Positions 17,394-26,979 of a stretch of 63,232 nt of DNA are shown here, piece after piece. Below the pieces are notes generated by a model that was given only the letters and a program-made list of their open reading frames with translations, was not told where the DNA came from and made no database searches. Within the stretch, counting starts at the first letter, position 1. Each line of letters starts with the position of its first letter. Both the position numbers and the translations under genes were made by a program. The stretch is from assembly GCA_945860375.1 (NCBI GenBank), contig CAMAQR010000022.1:1-63232 (forward strand), read 5' to 3'. Source of the DNA: Pseudorhodobacter antarcticus (GTDB lineage: Bacteria > Pseudomonadota > Alphaproteobacteria > Rhodobacterales > Rhodobacteraceae).

Positions 17394-18476
17394 TTACTTC
17401 GGGATATCGCCCACGATGCCTTCGACGTAGAAATTCAACCCGGCCAGAGTGCCATCATCGGCCTTTTCGCCCTCTGCCAGCCAGACAGAGCCGTCTTGCT
17501 TGTTCAGCGGTCCGGTGAAGGGGTGATAAGACCCGTCACCAATGGCGGCTGCCAACGCTTCGGCTTCGGCCTTCACTTCGGCAGGAACCGCCTCGGTGAT
17601 CTCGCCAATCTTGACTTCGCCACCACCAATGCCGGCCCAGGTATCTTTCTGCGCATAGGTGCCGTCCAACAGCGCGCCGACCCGCTCGATATAGTAGGGG
17701 CCCCAGTTGTCGATGATCGCCGACACGCGCGGGCTTGGTTTGTACTCTGTCATGTCAGATGCCTGACCAAAACCGATCACGCCGGGTGTCTTTGCGGCTT
17801 CGGCCAGAGGAGCGGTGGAGTCGGTGTGCTGCAAGATCACATCCACGCCCTGTTCGATCAGCGCCTTGGCCGCATCAGCCTCTTTCGCCGGGTCAAACCA
17901 GGTGTAGGCCCAGACCACCGACATGGTGACATCCGGGTTCACTTTTTTGGCGTGAATGAAGGATGCGTTGATGCCCTGAATAACCTCGGGGATTGGGAAA
18001 GACCCGATGTATCCGATCTTGTTCGATTTGGTCATGCGGCCTGCGATGGTGCCCATCACGGCGCGGCCTTCATAGAAGCGTGCGTTGTAGGTGGACACGT
18101 TCGGCGTGTCGCGCTTGTAGCCGGTGGCGTGTTCAAACTTCACATCCGGGAATTTGGCGGCGACTGCATTGGTCGGGTCCATATAGCCGAAAGATGTGGT
18201 GAAGATGATCTTGCAGCCCGATAGCGCCATTTGTGTCAGCACGCGTTCGGCATCCGCACCTTCAGGCACGTTCTCTTGATAGGCGGTTTCTACCTTGTCG
18301 CCAAATGCTGCCTCAACGTCCAGACGGCCCTGATCGTGCTGGAACGTCCAGCCGCCATCACCGATCGGCCCAACATAGATGAAGCAGGCTTTCAGTTTGT
18401 CTTGCGCCGAGGCGGCGCCACCGACTGCAAGGCCAAGGCCCAGAACGGCCGTCGCCAATAGAGTTCTGCGTTTCAT
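17394..18476 (-). CDS. BMP-family ABC transporter substrate-binding protein
   Basis: 360 residues from the ATG at 18476, preceded by a GGGAG ribosome binding site. A signal peptide (MKRRTLLATAVLGLGLAVGG, cleavage after ASA) leads into the PnrA/BmpA periplasmic fold: FIYVGPIGDGGWTFQHDQGR, then PDVKFEHATGY and a C-terminal NFYVEGIVGDIP. BMP proteins bind purine nucleosides or nucleobases. As the last gene of the xdh-ABC unit, it probably delivers (hypo)xanthine-type purines to the two permeases encoded just upstream. Confidence 0.9.
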   Translation of the reverse strand: MKRRTLLATAVLGLGLAVGGAASAQDKLKACFIYVGPIGDGGWTFQHDQGRLDVEAAFGDKVETAYQENVPEGADAERVLTQMALSGCKIIFTTSFGYMDPTNAVAAKFPDVKFEHATGYKRDTPNVSTYNARFYEGRAVMGTIAGRMTKSNKIGYIGSFPIPEVIQGINASFIHAKKVNPDVTMSVVWAYTWFDPAKEADAAKALIEQGVDVILQHTDSTAPLAEAAKTPGVIGFGQASDMTEYKPSPRVSAIIDNWGPYYIERVGALLDGTYAQKDTWAGIGGGEVKIGEITEAVPAEVKAEAEALAAAIGDGSYHPFTGPLNKQDGSVWLAEGEKADDGTLAGLNFYVEGIVGDIPK

Positions 18477-18541
18477 TGTAGTCTCCCGTTGGATGGGGCG
18501 ATTTTCGCCCCGGTTGATGTTGGCCTTCCAGTGAATTTGCG

Positions 18542-19468
18542 TCACCGGGAGGCGTGAAAGTTCTGGCCCAAAGCCGCAGGCGCGTTCAACGCCCGTCCTT
18601 TGCCAGCAGACATGATAACCAGCACGATGATGGTTATCAGATATGGCGACATCGACAAGTATTCCACCGGGATTGACGACCCCGCCGCCTGTAAATTCAG
18701 CTGCAACACCGTAATGCCGCCGAAAAGATAAGCACCGATCAACACCCGCCACGGTTTCCAGCTGGCGAACACCACAATTGCCAAAGCGATCCAGCCGGCG
18801 CCCGCCGTGATGTCATCGGTCCACTGCGGCACCCGGATCAGGGAAATGTAGGCCCCACCCATCCCCGCCATCGCGCCGCCGAACAGAATGCAGGCCAGAC
18901 GGATGCGGTTGACCTTGTATCCCAAGGCATGTGCTGCATCATGATTCTCGCCCACAGCGCGGACGATCAGGCCGGTCCGGGTATATCTCAGCACATACCA
19001 AGTGGCAGCGACGATCCCGATCGAAAAATAAACCACCCAATCGTGGCTGAACAAAATCCGCCCCAGCCCCGGAATATCGCGCAGCGGCCCAAAGGGCACC
19101 GCCTCTGTCAGTGGCGGCTTGATGCCATTGTACCCTTGGCCCATCAAAGACGAAAGTCCCAACCCGAACAGGGTTAACGCAAGTCCCGTCGCGACCTGAT
19201 TGGCCAGCAGGTTTTGGGTCAGTACTGCGAAAATCAAACTTAACGCCGCCCCGCCAGCAGCCCCACCCACGAAACCCATCAGTGGGCTGCCAGTGTTGAC
19301 GGCGGTGATAAAGCCGCAAATCGCACCCATGATCATCATGCCTTCGACGCCAAGGTTCAGCACGCCGGACTTCTCGACCACCAACTCGCCCAAAGCGGCC
19401 AGCATGATCGGCACCGAAGCCACCATCAAAGACGCGATCAGAACCGCCGGATTGATTGCGCCAAGCAT
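18542..19468 (-). CDS. ABC transporter permease (nucleoside/purine type)
   Basis: 308 residues, almost entirely membrane helices, of the BPD_transp_2 family (YufQ/NupQ-like). The central loop has the GENHDAAHALGYKVNRIRLACILFGG segment expected to contact the ATPase. It starts on a TAATG overlap with the upstream permease gene, and the two likely form a heterodimeric channel for purines. Confidence 0.88.
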   Translation of the reverse strand: MLGAINPAVLIASLMVASVPIMLAALGELVVEKSGVLNLGVEGMMIMGAICGFITAVNTGSPLMGFVGGAAGGAALSLIFAVLTQNLLANQVATGLALTLFGLGLSSLMGQGYNGIKPPLTEAVPFGPLRDIPGLGRILFSHDWVVYFSIGIVAATWYVLRYTRTGLIVRAVGENHDAAHALGYKVNRIRLACILFGGAMAGMGGAYISLIRVPQWTDDITAGAGWIALAIVVFASWKPWRVLIGAYLFGGITVLQLNLQAAGSSIPVEYLSMSPYLITIIVLVIMSAGKGRALNAPAALGQNFHASR

Positions 19469-20550
19469 TATGCGGCTCCTTTCATGAACACGCGGATGCG
19501 GAAGTTGGAGAGTACATCGACCGCCAACAGAAAGAACAGCAACATGCCCTGAAAGGCTTGGATCGCCGCCGAGGGCAGGCCAAGATTGGTCGCAGCCATC
19601 TCTCCACCGATATAGGTCAGCGCCATCAGAAGGCCGGCCAGAAGGATGCCAACCGGGTTCAATCGGCCAAGGAAAGCCACGATGATTGCGGTGAACCCGT
19701 AGCCCGTGTTGAAGTCGATGGTGATCTGGCCCGCTGGTCCTGTGACTTCAAACACCCCCGCCAAGCCTGCCAACGACCCTGAAATGCCCATGCACAACAC
19801 GACCAACGCAGTCGGATTCACGCCATGAAAACGGGCTGCACGCGGGGCCTGCCCCGACAGTTTGATTTGAAATCCAAGCGTATGTTTTTGCAGCAATATG
19901 TGGCCAAATATCACGGCTACAAACGCCGCCACCACGCCCCAATGCATGCCCGTGCCTGCAATGAGTTCAGGGTTGGACGCCGCGGGATAGCCGCTGAAAT
20001 TCCGACTGCCGGGGAAGCCAGAGCCTTCGGGATTGCGCAAAAACCCCAGCGCCGCCATCGCCAGTATCGACTGCGCCACATAGACCAGCATCAGAGAAAC
20101 CAAGATTTCGTTGGTGTTGAACCGGGTTTTCAGAATAGCCGGGATCATCGCCCAGACCCAACCCCCAAAGGCCCCGGCAATCACCATCACCGGGTAAATC
20201 AGCCGGTTCTCGGTTGGAAAAACCGCAAGACCCACTGCCGCGCCGAACACCGCGCCCATGATGTATTGGCCCTCGGCACCAATGTTCCAGATGCCCGCCC
20301 GAAACCCCAAGGACAGGCCAACGGCGATCAGGATCAGCGGCCCGGCCTTGACCAGCAGTTGCCCGCGCAGGTACCACGCGAACTCGCCGAACAGCGGGTC
20401 CCAGAATATGGTGCGGATCACCTCAACAGGGTCTTTCCCCAATGCCGCGAACATGATGCCGCCCGCAAACATGGTCAAAACAACGGCTGCCACCGGGGTT
20501 GCAGCCTGCCACAGCCGGCTGGGGGTTGGGCGCTTTTCAAGCCTCAACAT
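19468..20550 (-). CDS. ABC transporter permease (nucleoside/purine type)
   Basis: 360 residues with a short basic N-terminus and about ten membrane helices, of the BPD_transp_2 family (YufP/NupP-like). The GIWNIGAEGQYIMGAVFGAAVG segment and the loop GVNPTALVVLCMGISGS are family-like. Its start codon lies 14 nt inside the 3' end of the ATPase gene, and its stop overlaps the next permease start, so the three transport genes are translationally coupled. Confidence 0.88.
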   Translation of the reverse strand: MLRLEKRPTPSRLWQAATPVAAVVLTMFAGGIMFAALGKDPVEVIRTIFWDPLFGEFAWYLRGQLLVKAGPLILIAVGLSLGFRAGIWNIGAEGQYIMGAVFGAAVGLAVFPTENRLIYPVMVIAGAFGGWVWAMIPAILKTRFNTNEILVSLMLVYVAQSILAMAALGFLRNPEGSGFPGSRNFSGYPAASNPELIAGTGMHWGVVAAFVAVIFGHILLQKHTLGFQIKLSGQAPRAARFHGVNPTALVVLCMGISGSLAGLAGVFEVTGPAGQITIDFNTGYGFTAIIVAFLGRLNPVGILLAGLLMALTYIGGEMAATNLGLPSAAIQAFQGMLLFFLLAVDVLSNFRIRVFMKGAA

Positions 20551-22081
20551 GGTGAACGACCTCCATTCCGTGCGCGCCGCCCATCATCAGGCCGATCTCA
20601 TCTATGGTTAAACCCTTGACGGGCCGAGGGACGGTCATACGCCCCTCATTCAGCACTGCAAAGCGGTCAGAAATTTCCAGCAACTCGTCCAGATCCTGCG
20701 ATATCACCACAACTGCTGCGCCGTCGGTGGCGCGGTCCAGAATCGCCTGACGGATCGCCGCCGCCGCCGCCGCATCAACGCCCCAAGTCGGTTGGTTGAT
20801 GACGATGACGTCGGGCGACTGGCTCAACTCACGGCCAATGACGAACTTTTGCAAGTTGCCCCCCGACAAAGCACGGGCAGCAACATGCGATCCGGGCGTG
20901 CGCACATCATAGGCCTTGATCACCCGCTCCGCAAAGTCGCGCGTCGCGGCCCAGTCAATAAAACCACGTTTTGTCAAACCTTTACGGATCGCTCCGGTCA
21001 GGAAGGCGTTCTCCACCAAGGACATGTCGGGCGCTGCCGCATGACCCAACCGGTCCTCGGGGGCGGCCACAAAGCCGATCCGCCGCCGGTCATTCGGCCC
21101 CAGCCGACCCACCCCAACGCCAGTGGCCTTGATCATGCCCTCATCCGATTTGATCTCGCCAGACAGGGCCAGCAGCAATTCGTCTTGCCCGTTGCCCGCC
21201 ACGCCAGCGATGCCGAGAACTTCACCCCGGCGCACCGAGAAAGTGATATTTTTCAACGACGTGCCAAATGCGATCGGTGACGCCACCGACAGGCTCCTCA
21301 CCTCCAGTGCCGGGTGATTTTGCGGCCATTCCTTTTTGGCGCCGCGTTCAGGAGGGGTCAAAACGGCGCCGACCATCATCTCGGCCATTTCCCGCGCAGT
21401 GCGCTCGCGCGGGGTGCAAGTGCCCACAACTTTGCCGCGCCGCAAGATTGTGGCCTCGTCGCAAAGGGTGCGGATTTCTTCCAGCTTGTGGCTGATGTAC
21501 AAAATTGCGGTGCCTTCCGCCGACAACTGTCGCAGCGTTTTGAAAAGGATTTCCACTTCTTGCGGGGTCAGCACCGAAGTCGGCTCGTCCATGATCAAAA
21601 GCTTGGGATCTTGCAGCAGACAGCGGATGATTTCGACGCGCTGCCGCTCTCCAGCTGACAGATCGCCGACCATCCGCGATGGATCAAGTGGCAGTCCGTA
21701 AGCCGAAGAAACCGCCGTGATCTTCGCGGCCAGCGCGCCCATCGGCGGCGGATTTTCCATGCCGAGCGCCACGTTTTCGGCCACATTCAACGCCTCGAAC
21801 AGGCTGAAATGCTGGAACACCATCGCCACACCCGAGGCCCTTGCGGATCTTGGCTCCGAAGGCGTATGCGCCGCGCCGCGCCACGTCATCCGACCGGAGT
21901 CCGGCTTGACCAGACCATAGATCATTTTGACCATGGTGGATTTGCCTGCGCCATTTTCCCCAAGCAAAGCATGTACTTCGCCTTCACGGATCTGGAAGGT
22001 GACGTCAGCGTTCGCCACCACCCCCGGATAGGCTTTGGTGATGCCCTCCACTGACAGAAGGACCGGCCTTTCGCTGTTCAT
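20537..22081 (-). CDS. ABC transporter ATP-binding protein with two ATPase domains (purine type)
   Basis: 514 residues from the ATG at 22081, which overlaps the xdhC stop codon (ATGA). Two ABC domains are present: the first with Walker A GENGAGKST, signature LSAGERQRVEI and Walker B LLIMDEPTSVL; the second with a Walker A region changed to AGVAGNGQDELL, signature LSGGNLQKFVIG and VIVINQPTWGVD. The missing Lys in the second Walker A and the Asn-Gln in Walker B are normal for the sugar/nucleoside (MglA/YufO-like) family. Powers the BMP/permease importer. Confidence 0.9.
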   Translation of the reverse strand: MNSERPVLLSVEGITKAYPGVVANADVTFQIREGEVHALLGENGAGKSTMVKMIYGLVKPDSGRMTWRGAAHTPSEPRSARASGVAMVFQHFSLFEALNVAENVALGMENPPPMGALAAKITAVSSAYGLPLDPSRMVGDLSAGERQRVEIIRCLLQDPKLLIMDEPTSVLTPQEVEILFKTLRQLSAEGTAILYISHKLEEIRTLCDEATILRRGKVVGTCTPRERTAREMAEMMVGAVLTPPERGAKKEWPQNHPALEVRSLSVASPIAFGTSLKNITFSVRRGEVLGIAGVAGNGQDELLLALSGEIKSDEGMIKATGVGVGRLGPNDRRRIGFVAAPEDRLGHAAAPDMSLVENAFLTGAIRKGLTKRGFIDWAATRDFAERVIKAYDVRTPGSHVAARALSGGNLQKFVIGRELSQSPDVIVINQPTWGVDAAAAAAIRQAILDRATDGAAVVVISQDLDELLEISDRFAVLNEGRMTVPRPVKGLTIDEIGLMMGGAHGMEVVHHVEA

Positions 22082-23013
22082 CCTGCGATCTCCTGCAAAT
22101 TGGCTTGGGGTTTGGGGGTCAGAAAAGCGGTCGCGACGCCGATGGCGATCGCTTGCGGGTGCTTGCCCAGACCGGGTGCGCCGATCGGGCAATCGATCCG
22201 TGCGATGGCTTGGGGGCTGTGGCCCAAAGCGGCCAAGCGGTTGCGAAACCGCGCCCATTTGGTCCGTGATCCGATCAGGCCGGCGCGGCTGAAACCATTT
22301 TTCAGAATGCGATGGCAAAGATCAAGGTCCAGAGCGTGCGAATAGGTCAGCACGATATGTTCGGCGTTCGCAGGGGCCAAAGCAACCGCCAGCGCGGGGT
22401 CTGCAACCGGCAAAACCCTGACATTCCCGGGCACTGCTTCGGGAAACCGCTCTGGGCCGACATCAACCCAAGTGATTGCAAGATCGGGCAGCGGGGCCAG
22501 CACCGAAACCAACGCCCGCCCGACATGACCGGCTCCCCAAATCCACAGATTGCGCTGCGGTCGCGCCACGGCTTCCAACATCCAGCCTTGCAGGAGCTGC
22601 GCGGCAGGGACCACACCTTGCCCCCGAGCCGCCGCCAAAATACGCTTTACAGCCAGTGGCATGGCTGATCCATCGACAGCGCGCGCGATCACCGACTGAT
22701 CCAGTTTGGTCAGGTCCGCCGCGCCATAAATCTCGGTCAACAACGTCACCGCACCGCCGCAGCATTGGCCCAGATTTGGCCCCAACGGCACATGATCCAG
22801 TTGCAATCTGCCCGCCGTCAACATCGCGCGCGCGCGCAGCACCGCCTGCCATTCCAGCGCACCGCCGCCGATCGTGCCCGACTGCCCGTCGGACCAAACC
22901 AGCATTGCAGCGCCAATCTCGCGGGGCGAAGAGCCTTTGACCCCGGCAATCACCACGCGGGCAACGCGGGTATGGGCGGCCACGGCGGCCTGAAGTTCCA
23001 AAACATCAAACAT
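22078..23013 (-). CDS. xdhC: XdhC, molybdenum cofactor chaperone for xanthine dehydrogenase
   Basis: 311 residues from the ATG at 23013; the open frame before it lies inside xdhB. The N-terminal XdhC domain has VVIAGVKGSSPREIGAAMLV and GTIGGGALEW, with QCCGGAV further on; the C-terminal Rossmann half has LWIWGAGHVGRALV and LTYSHALDLDLC. XdhC inserts the sulfurated molybdenum cofactor into XdhB. Its ATG overlaps the xdhB stop by 8 nt, and its own stop overlaps the ATPase start, tying transport and enzyme genes into one unit. Confidence 0.9.
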   Translation of the reverse strand: MFDVLELQAAVAAHTRVARVVIAGVKGSSPREIGAAMLVWSDGQSGTIGGGALEWQAVLRARAMLTAGRLQLDHVPLGPNLGQCCGGAVTLLTEIYGAADLTKLDQSVIARAVDGSAMPLAVKRILAAARGQGVVPAAQLLQGWMLEAVARPQRNLWIWGAGHVGRALVSVLAPLPDLAITWVDVGPERFPEAVPGNVRVLPVADPALAVALAPANAEHIVLTYSHALDLDLCHRILKNGFSRAGLIGSRTKWARFRNRLAALGHSPQAIARIDCPIGAPGLGKHPQAIAIGVATAFLTPKPQANLQEIAG

Positions 23014-25351
23014 CGCGCACCCGCTGCACAGCGGCCAAGACCCGTTCGGCTGTCGCAGGCGCGTCCAGTGCGGGGTAAACCGACCCGTCACCACAGGCCG
23101 CAATGGCGTCCGACAGCGCAAAAAGCGCTGAGATGCCCAACATGAACGGCGGCTCTCCGACAGCCTTCGATTTGCCCACGGTATCCTCGCGGTTGGGCTT
23201 GTCCCACAACGCCACATTGAACACAGGGGGGCGGTCGGAGCAGGCCGGTATCTTGTAGGTCGACGGCGCATGTGTGGTCAGCATCCCCTTGCTATTCCAC
23301 ACCAATTCCTCGGTGGTCAGCCAGCCCGCGCCCTGTACATAGGCGCCCTCAATCTGGCCTACATCCAGCGCAGGGTTCAGTGATGTGCCGGTGTCATGCA
23401 GCACATCCGCGCGCAGGATGCGGTTTTCACCGGTCAAGGTGTCGATCACAACCTCGGTAACGGCGGCTCCATAAGCGAAATACAGGAACGGGCGGCCTGC
23501 GCCTTTGACCCGGTCCCATGTGATCTTTGGCGTCGCGTAAAACCCGGTCGAGGACAGCGAAATCCGCGCCTGATACGCCCAGGCGGTGACCTGATCAAAG
23601 CTGAACACCTCGCCGGCCACGCGGACAGTTCCGCTTTCAAACCTGACAGTTTCGGGCTTCACGCCGTGCTTGTCGGCGATAAACGCCGCCATCCGGCCCC
23701 GGATTGTTTCACAGGCCGCGCGGGCTGCCATGCCGTTCAGATCGCTGCCAGAACTGGCGGCGGTGGCCGAAGTGTTGGGCACTTTGGCGGTGTCCGTCGC
23801 GGTGATTTTCACCTTTTCGGTATCAACGCCAAACACCCCCGCCGCCACTTGCGCCACCTTTTGGAACAGGCCTTGCCCCATCTCGGTGCCGCCGTGGTTC
23901 AGGTGGATAGAGCCATCCTGATAAACATGCACCAAGGCCCCGGCTTGGTTAAGCCAAGTCAGAGTAAAGGAAATCCCGAATTTCACCGGGGTCAACGCGA
24001 TGCCTTTCTTCAAGATTGGACTGTTGGCGTTCCAATCCGCAATCGCTGCGCGGCGGGCTTGGTAATCGGAGGTCCGCTCCAGTTCTGCCACCAGTTCGTG
24101 GCCGATGAAATCTTCAACTGGCATGTGGTAGGGGGTGGTCTGCGGGGCGGTGTCCGCGGGCGAATGCGCGCTTCCAAAGCGATGCCCGGTGCCCGGACCC
24201 ACACCGCCAATGGCGTTGTAGAAATTCACGCGCCGCACGGACAGGGCATCGCGATCCACCGCATGCGCGATGTGATCCATCACCCGTTCAATCCCCACCA
24301 TCCCCTGCGGACCGCCAAAGCCGCGATAGGCTGTGGCGCTTTGGGTGTTGGTTTTCAGCCGGTGACTTTCAATTCGGATGGCGGGCAAGTGATAGCAGTT
24401 GTCGGCGTGCAGCATGGCGCGGTCGGCCACGGGCAGCGACAAATCCTGCGCCCAACCGCAGCGGAACAGATGGGTGAATTCAAGGCCAAGAATACGGCCC
24501 TGGTCGTCCACCCCGGCGCGGTACCTGATCTTCAAATCATGGCGCTTGCCGGTGATCATCATGTCGTCATCGCGGTCATAGCGCATCTTGCACGGCCGCC
24601 CGGTGGCGCGCGCCGCAATGGCACAGGCCACGGCCAGTGCGTTGCCTTGGCTTTCCTTGCCGCCAAAACCGCCGCCCATCCTGCGCACCTCGACCCGCAC
24701 CGCGTGCATTGGCAGATGCAGGGCATGGGCGACTTTGTGTTGGATTTCCGTGGGATGCTGGGTGGAGGAATGCACCAGCATATCGCCACCTTCTTGCGGC
24801 AAACAGGCGGCGATCTGGCCTTCCAGATAGAAATGTTCTTGGCCGCCGACCTCAAATTGACCTTCGACCACCAGAGGGGCCTTGGCGATTTCAGCGCCTG
24901 CATCGCCTTTGGCCCAGACGATCGGCCCCTGTTCGAACCGCGAATTGGCGGCCAAAGCGTCGTCGACCGTCAGCAGGGCAGGGCGTTCGCCATAGCTGAT
25001 CTTGCCCAGACGCGCGGCCTTGCGGGCGGCCAGATGGCTGTCGGCCACCACCAGAAACACCGGCTGGCCGAGGTAATGCACGGTCCCCACGGCCAGCAAC
25101 GGCTCGTCATGAGTCGAAGGGCTGCAATCGGGCATGTCCGGCAGATCCGCTGCCGCAAACACCGCCACCACGCCGGGGGCCGCGCGTACCGTGGCAAGGT
25201 CAATTGCGGTGATGTCACCATGGGCGCAGGTCGAAAGGCCGAAAGCCAGATGCAGGGCGTTGGCGGGCAGTGGGATGTCATCGACATAGCGCGCCTGCCC
25301 CGTCACGTGCAGGGGGGCGGCATCATGGGGAAGCGGTTTGCCCATGGTCAT
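23006..25351 (-). CDS. xdhB: Xanthine dehydrogenase molybdopterin-binding subunit
   Basis: 781 residues. N-terminal aldehyde oxidase/xanthine dehydrogenase a/b hammerhead domain ([13 protein letters not shown]), then molybdenum-binding regions with [22 protein letters not shown] and the C-terminal [10 protein letters not shown], where the Glu is the catalytic base of hydroxylation at the Mo centre. It oxidises hypoxanthine and xanthine to urate with XdhA. ATGA overlap with the xdhA stop. A second ATG two codons later is equally possible. Confidence 0.94.
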   Translation of the reverse strand: MTMGKPLPHDAAPLHVTGQARYVDDIPLPANALHLAFGLSTCAHGDITAIDLATVRAAPGVVAVFAAADLPDMPDCSPSTHDEPLLAVGTVHYLGQPVFLVVADSHLAARKAARLGKISYGERPALLTVDDALAANSRFEQGPIVWAKGDAGAEIAKAPLVVEGQFEVGGQEHFYLEGQIAACLPQEGGDMLVHSSTQHPTEIQHKVAHALHLPMHAVRVEVRRMGGGFGGKESQGNALAVACAIAARATGRPCKMRYDRDDDMMITGKRHDLKIRYRAGVDDQGRILGLEFTHLFRCGWAQDLSLPVADRAMLHADNCYHLPAIRIESHRLKTNTQSATAYRGFGGPQGMVGIERVMDHIAHAVDRDALSVRRVNFYNAIGGVGPGTGHRFGSAHSPADTAPQTTPYHMPVEDFIGHELVAELERTSDYQARRAAIADWNANSPILKKGIALTPVKFGISFTLTWLNQAGALVHVYQDGSIHLNHGGTEMGQGLFQKVAQVAAGVFGVDTEKVKITATDTAKVPNTSATAASSGSDLNGMAARAACETIRGRMAAFIADKHGVKPETVRFESGTVRVAGEVFSFDQVTAWAYQARISLSSTGFYATPKITWDRVKGAGRPFLYFAYGAAVTEVVIDTLTGENRILRADVLHDTGTSLNPALDVGQIEGAYVQGAGWLTTEELVWNSKGMLTTHAPSTYKIPACSDRPPVFNVALWDKPNREDTVGKSKAVGEPPFMLGISALFALSDAIAACGDGSVYPALDAPATAERVLAAVQRVRDV

Positions 25352-26751
25352 GATTGCACCTGCAACACATCAATCGGCGTGCCCGCAAGGTCGTGGAAAT
25401 ACCGGGTCAGCAGGTTCTGCGCCGTGGTCAGGCGGTAGGCCGCCGAGGCGCGCATATCGGTCATCGGCTGAAAATCCTTCGCAAATTCTGGCAGTGCTGC
25501 GGCAAGCGTGGCAAGGCTCCACGGCTGCCCCGACAACGCAGCCTCAACCGCCGTGGCGCGTTTCGGGATACCCGCCATGCCGCCAAAGGCAATCCGCGCC
25601 GCCGTCACCAACCCGCCTTCCACGGTGATATTGAAACAGCCCAGCACCGCCGAGATGTCTTGGTCAAAGCGCTTGCTGATCTTGTAGCAACGCAGAGCGG
25701 GGGCATGGGCGGGCAGAGTGATGCCCGCCACGAATTCGCCGGGCATGCGGTCTTGCTTGCGGTAATCCAGGAAGAAATTCTCAAGCGGCAATGTGCGCAT
25801 CTCGTCGCCCCGACGCAGGTGCAAAGTGGCCCCCAGCGCGATCAGCGCAGGCGGACCATCGCCGATGGGCGAGCCATTGGCGATGTTGCCGCCGATGGTG
25901 GCGGCATTGCGCACCTGTTCGGACGAGTATCGGCGCAGCAGTTCGGCAAAGCTGGGCAGAGAGGGGGCCACAGCCGTGCGCAGGGCGGTGATCGTCACGC
26001 CCGCGCCGACATGCAGCAAATTGCCTTGCTGTTCGATGTGTTGCAGGTCAGTGATGCCCGACAGAAATGCCACCTTGGTCAAATCGCGCAGTTGTTTCGT
26101 CACCCAAAGCCCGGCGTCCGTGGCCCCGGCTATCAGCGTGGCATCGGGATTGGCCAGATACCAGTCCGCAAAATCATCGCTGTTGCCGGGCTGGAAAAAA
26201 CCAGAGTGGCTGCCCGCCTCACCGCCCCCCCCAAAGGGTATTTGCGCAGCAAGGATGGCCGCATCGGTCTGCATCCAGTCAGGAACCGGGGTGGATTCGG
26301 CGGCCTTTGCCGCGCGGATGATCGGCGCATAGCCGGTGCAGCGGCACAGGTTCCCGGCCAGAACCGTATCATGATCAACGCGACCCTGTGCGTGACCCAC
26401 GGCCATCGACACCACGAAACCCGGCGTGCAGAAACCGCATTGGCTGCCGTGATGGATGATCATTTCGGCCTGTACCGGGTGCAGTTGGCCGTCTGGTCCT
26501 GACAGACCTTCCACGGTGCGCACGGCTTTGCCATTCAATTGCGGCAAGAACAGAATACAGGCGTTCAGCGCACGCGCGCCTTGCGCGTCCGTCACCATGA
26601 CGGTGCAAGCCCCGCAATCGCCTTCGTTGCAGCCTTCTTTGGTGCCGCAAAGTCCCCGGTTTTCCCGCAGCCAATCCAAAAGTGTCCGCGTCGGGGCCTC
26701 GCCCGAAACGCGAACCGGCGTTCCGTTCAACAGAAACGCAACTTCGGTCAT
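25348..26751 (-). CDS. xdhA: Xanthine dehydrogenase small subunit (2Fe-2S and FAD domains)
   Basis: 467 residues from the ATG at 26751, which has an AGGA ribosome binding site 6 nt upstream; ATGs at 26787 and 26823 would extend it. Two [2Fe-2S] clusters are evident: the plant-ferredoxin type [15 protein letters not shown] and the second CGFCTPG with CRCTGY. The C-terminal half is an FAD-binding domain with [14 protein letters not shown]. Electrons from XdhB pass through the clusters to FAD and NAD+. First gene of the seven-gene purine unit that ends with the BMP protein at 17394. Confidence 0.93.
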   Translation of the reverse strand: MTEVAFLLNGTPVRVSGEAPTRTLLDWLRENRGLCGTKEGCNEGDCGACTVMVTDAQGARALNACILFLPQLNGKAVRTVEGLSGPDGQLHPVQAEMIIHHGSQCGFCTPGFVVSMAVGHAQGRVDHDTVLAGNLCRCTGYAPIIRAAKAAESTPVPDWMQTDAAILAAQIPFGGGGEAGSHSGFFQPGNSDDFADWYLANPDATLIAGATDAGLWVTKQLRDLTKVAFLSGITDLQHIEQQGNLLHVGAGVTITALRTAVAPSLPSFAELLRRYSSEQVRNAATIGGNIANGSPIGDGPPALIALGATLHLRRGDEMRTLPLENFFLDYRKQDRMPGEFVAGITLPAHAPALRCYKISKRFDQDISAVLGCFNITVEGGLVTAARIAFGGMAGIPKRATAVEAALSGQPWSLATLAAALPEFAKDFQPMTDMRASAAYRLTTAQNLLTRYFHDLAGTPIDVLQVQS

Positions 26752-26979
26752 GTCTTGTCCTGCCGCGGTCTCCCCATTGATGGCCATCTGCGTGTCCGCC
26801 CGATGCGGCGTAAAGCGGTCCACGCGACCTTATGGGCTTTGTGCCCTTTTTCTGTGTTCGATTGAAGCCTGCCTGACAGGATTCTGTCCAGCATTACCTT
26901 TCGGGTATTTTTGGAAGCAGTTTATTGCTTTGCCTGTGAATGGGGCGGGCTTTCGTTCTGCGCGCCGCTTGGATAGGCT

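Noticed and set aside
23396..25438. Plus-strand open frame of 680 codons opposite xdhB
   Set aside because: Antisense shadow; xdhB motifs are intact on the other strand and its overlaps with xdhA and xdhC fix the coding strand.
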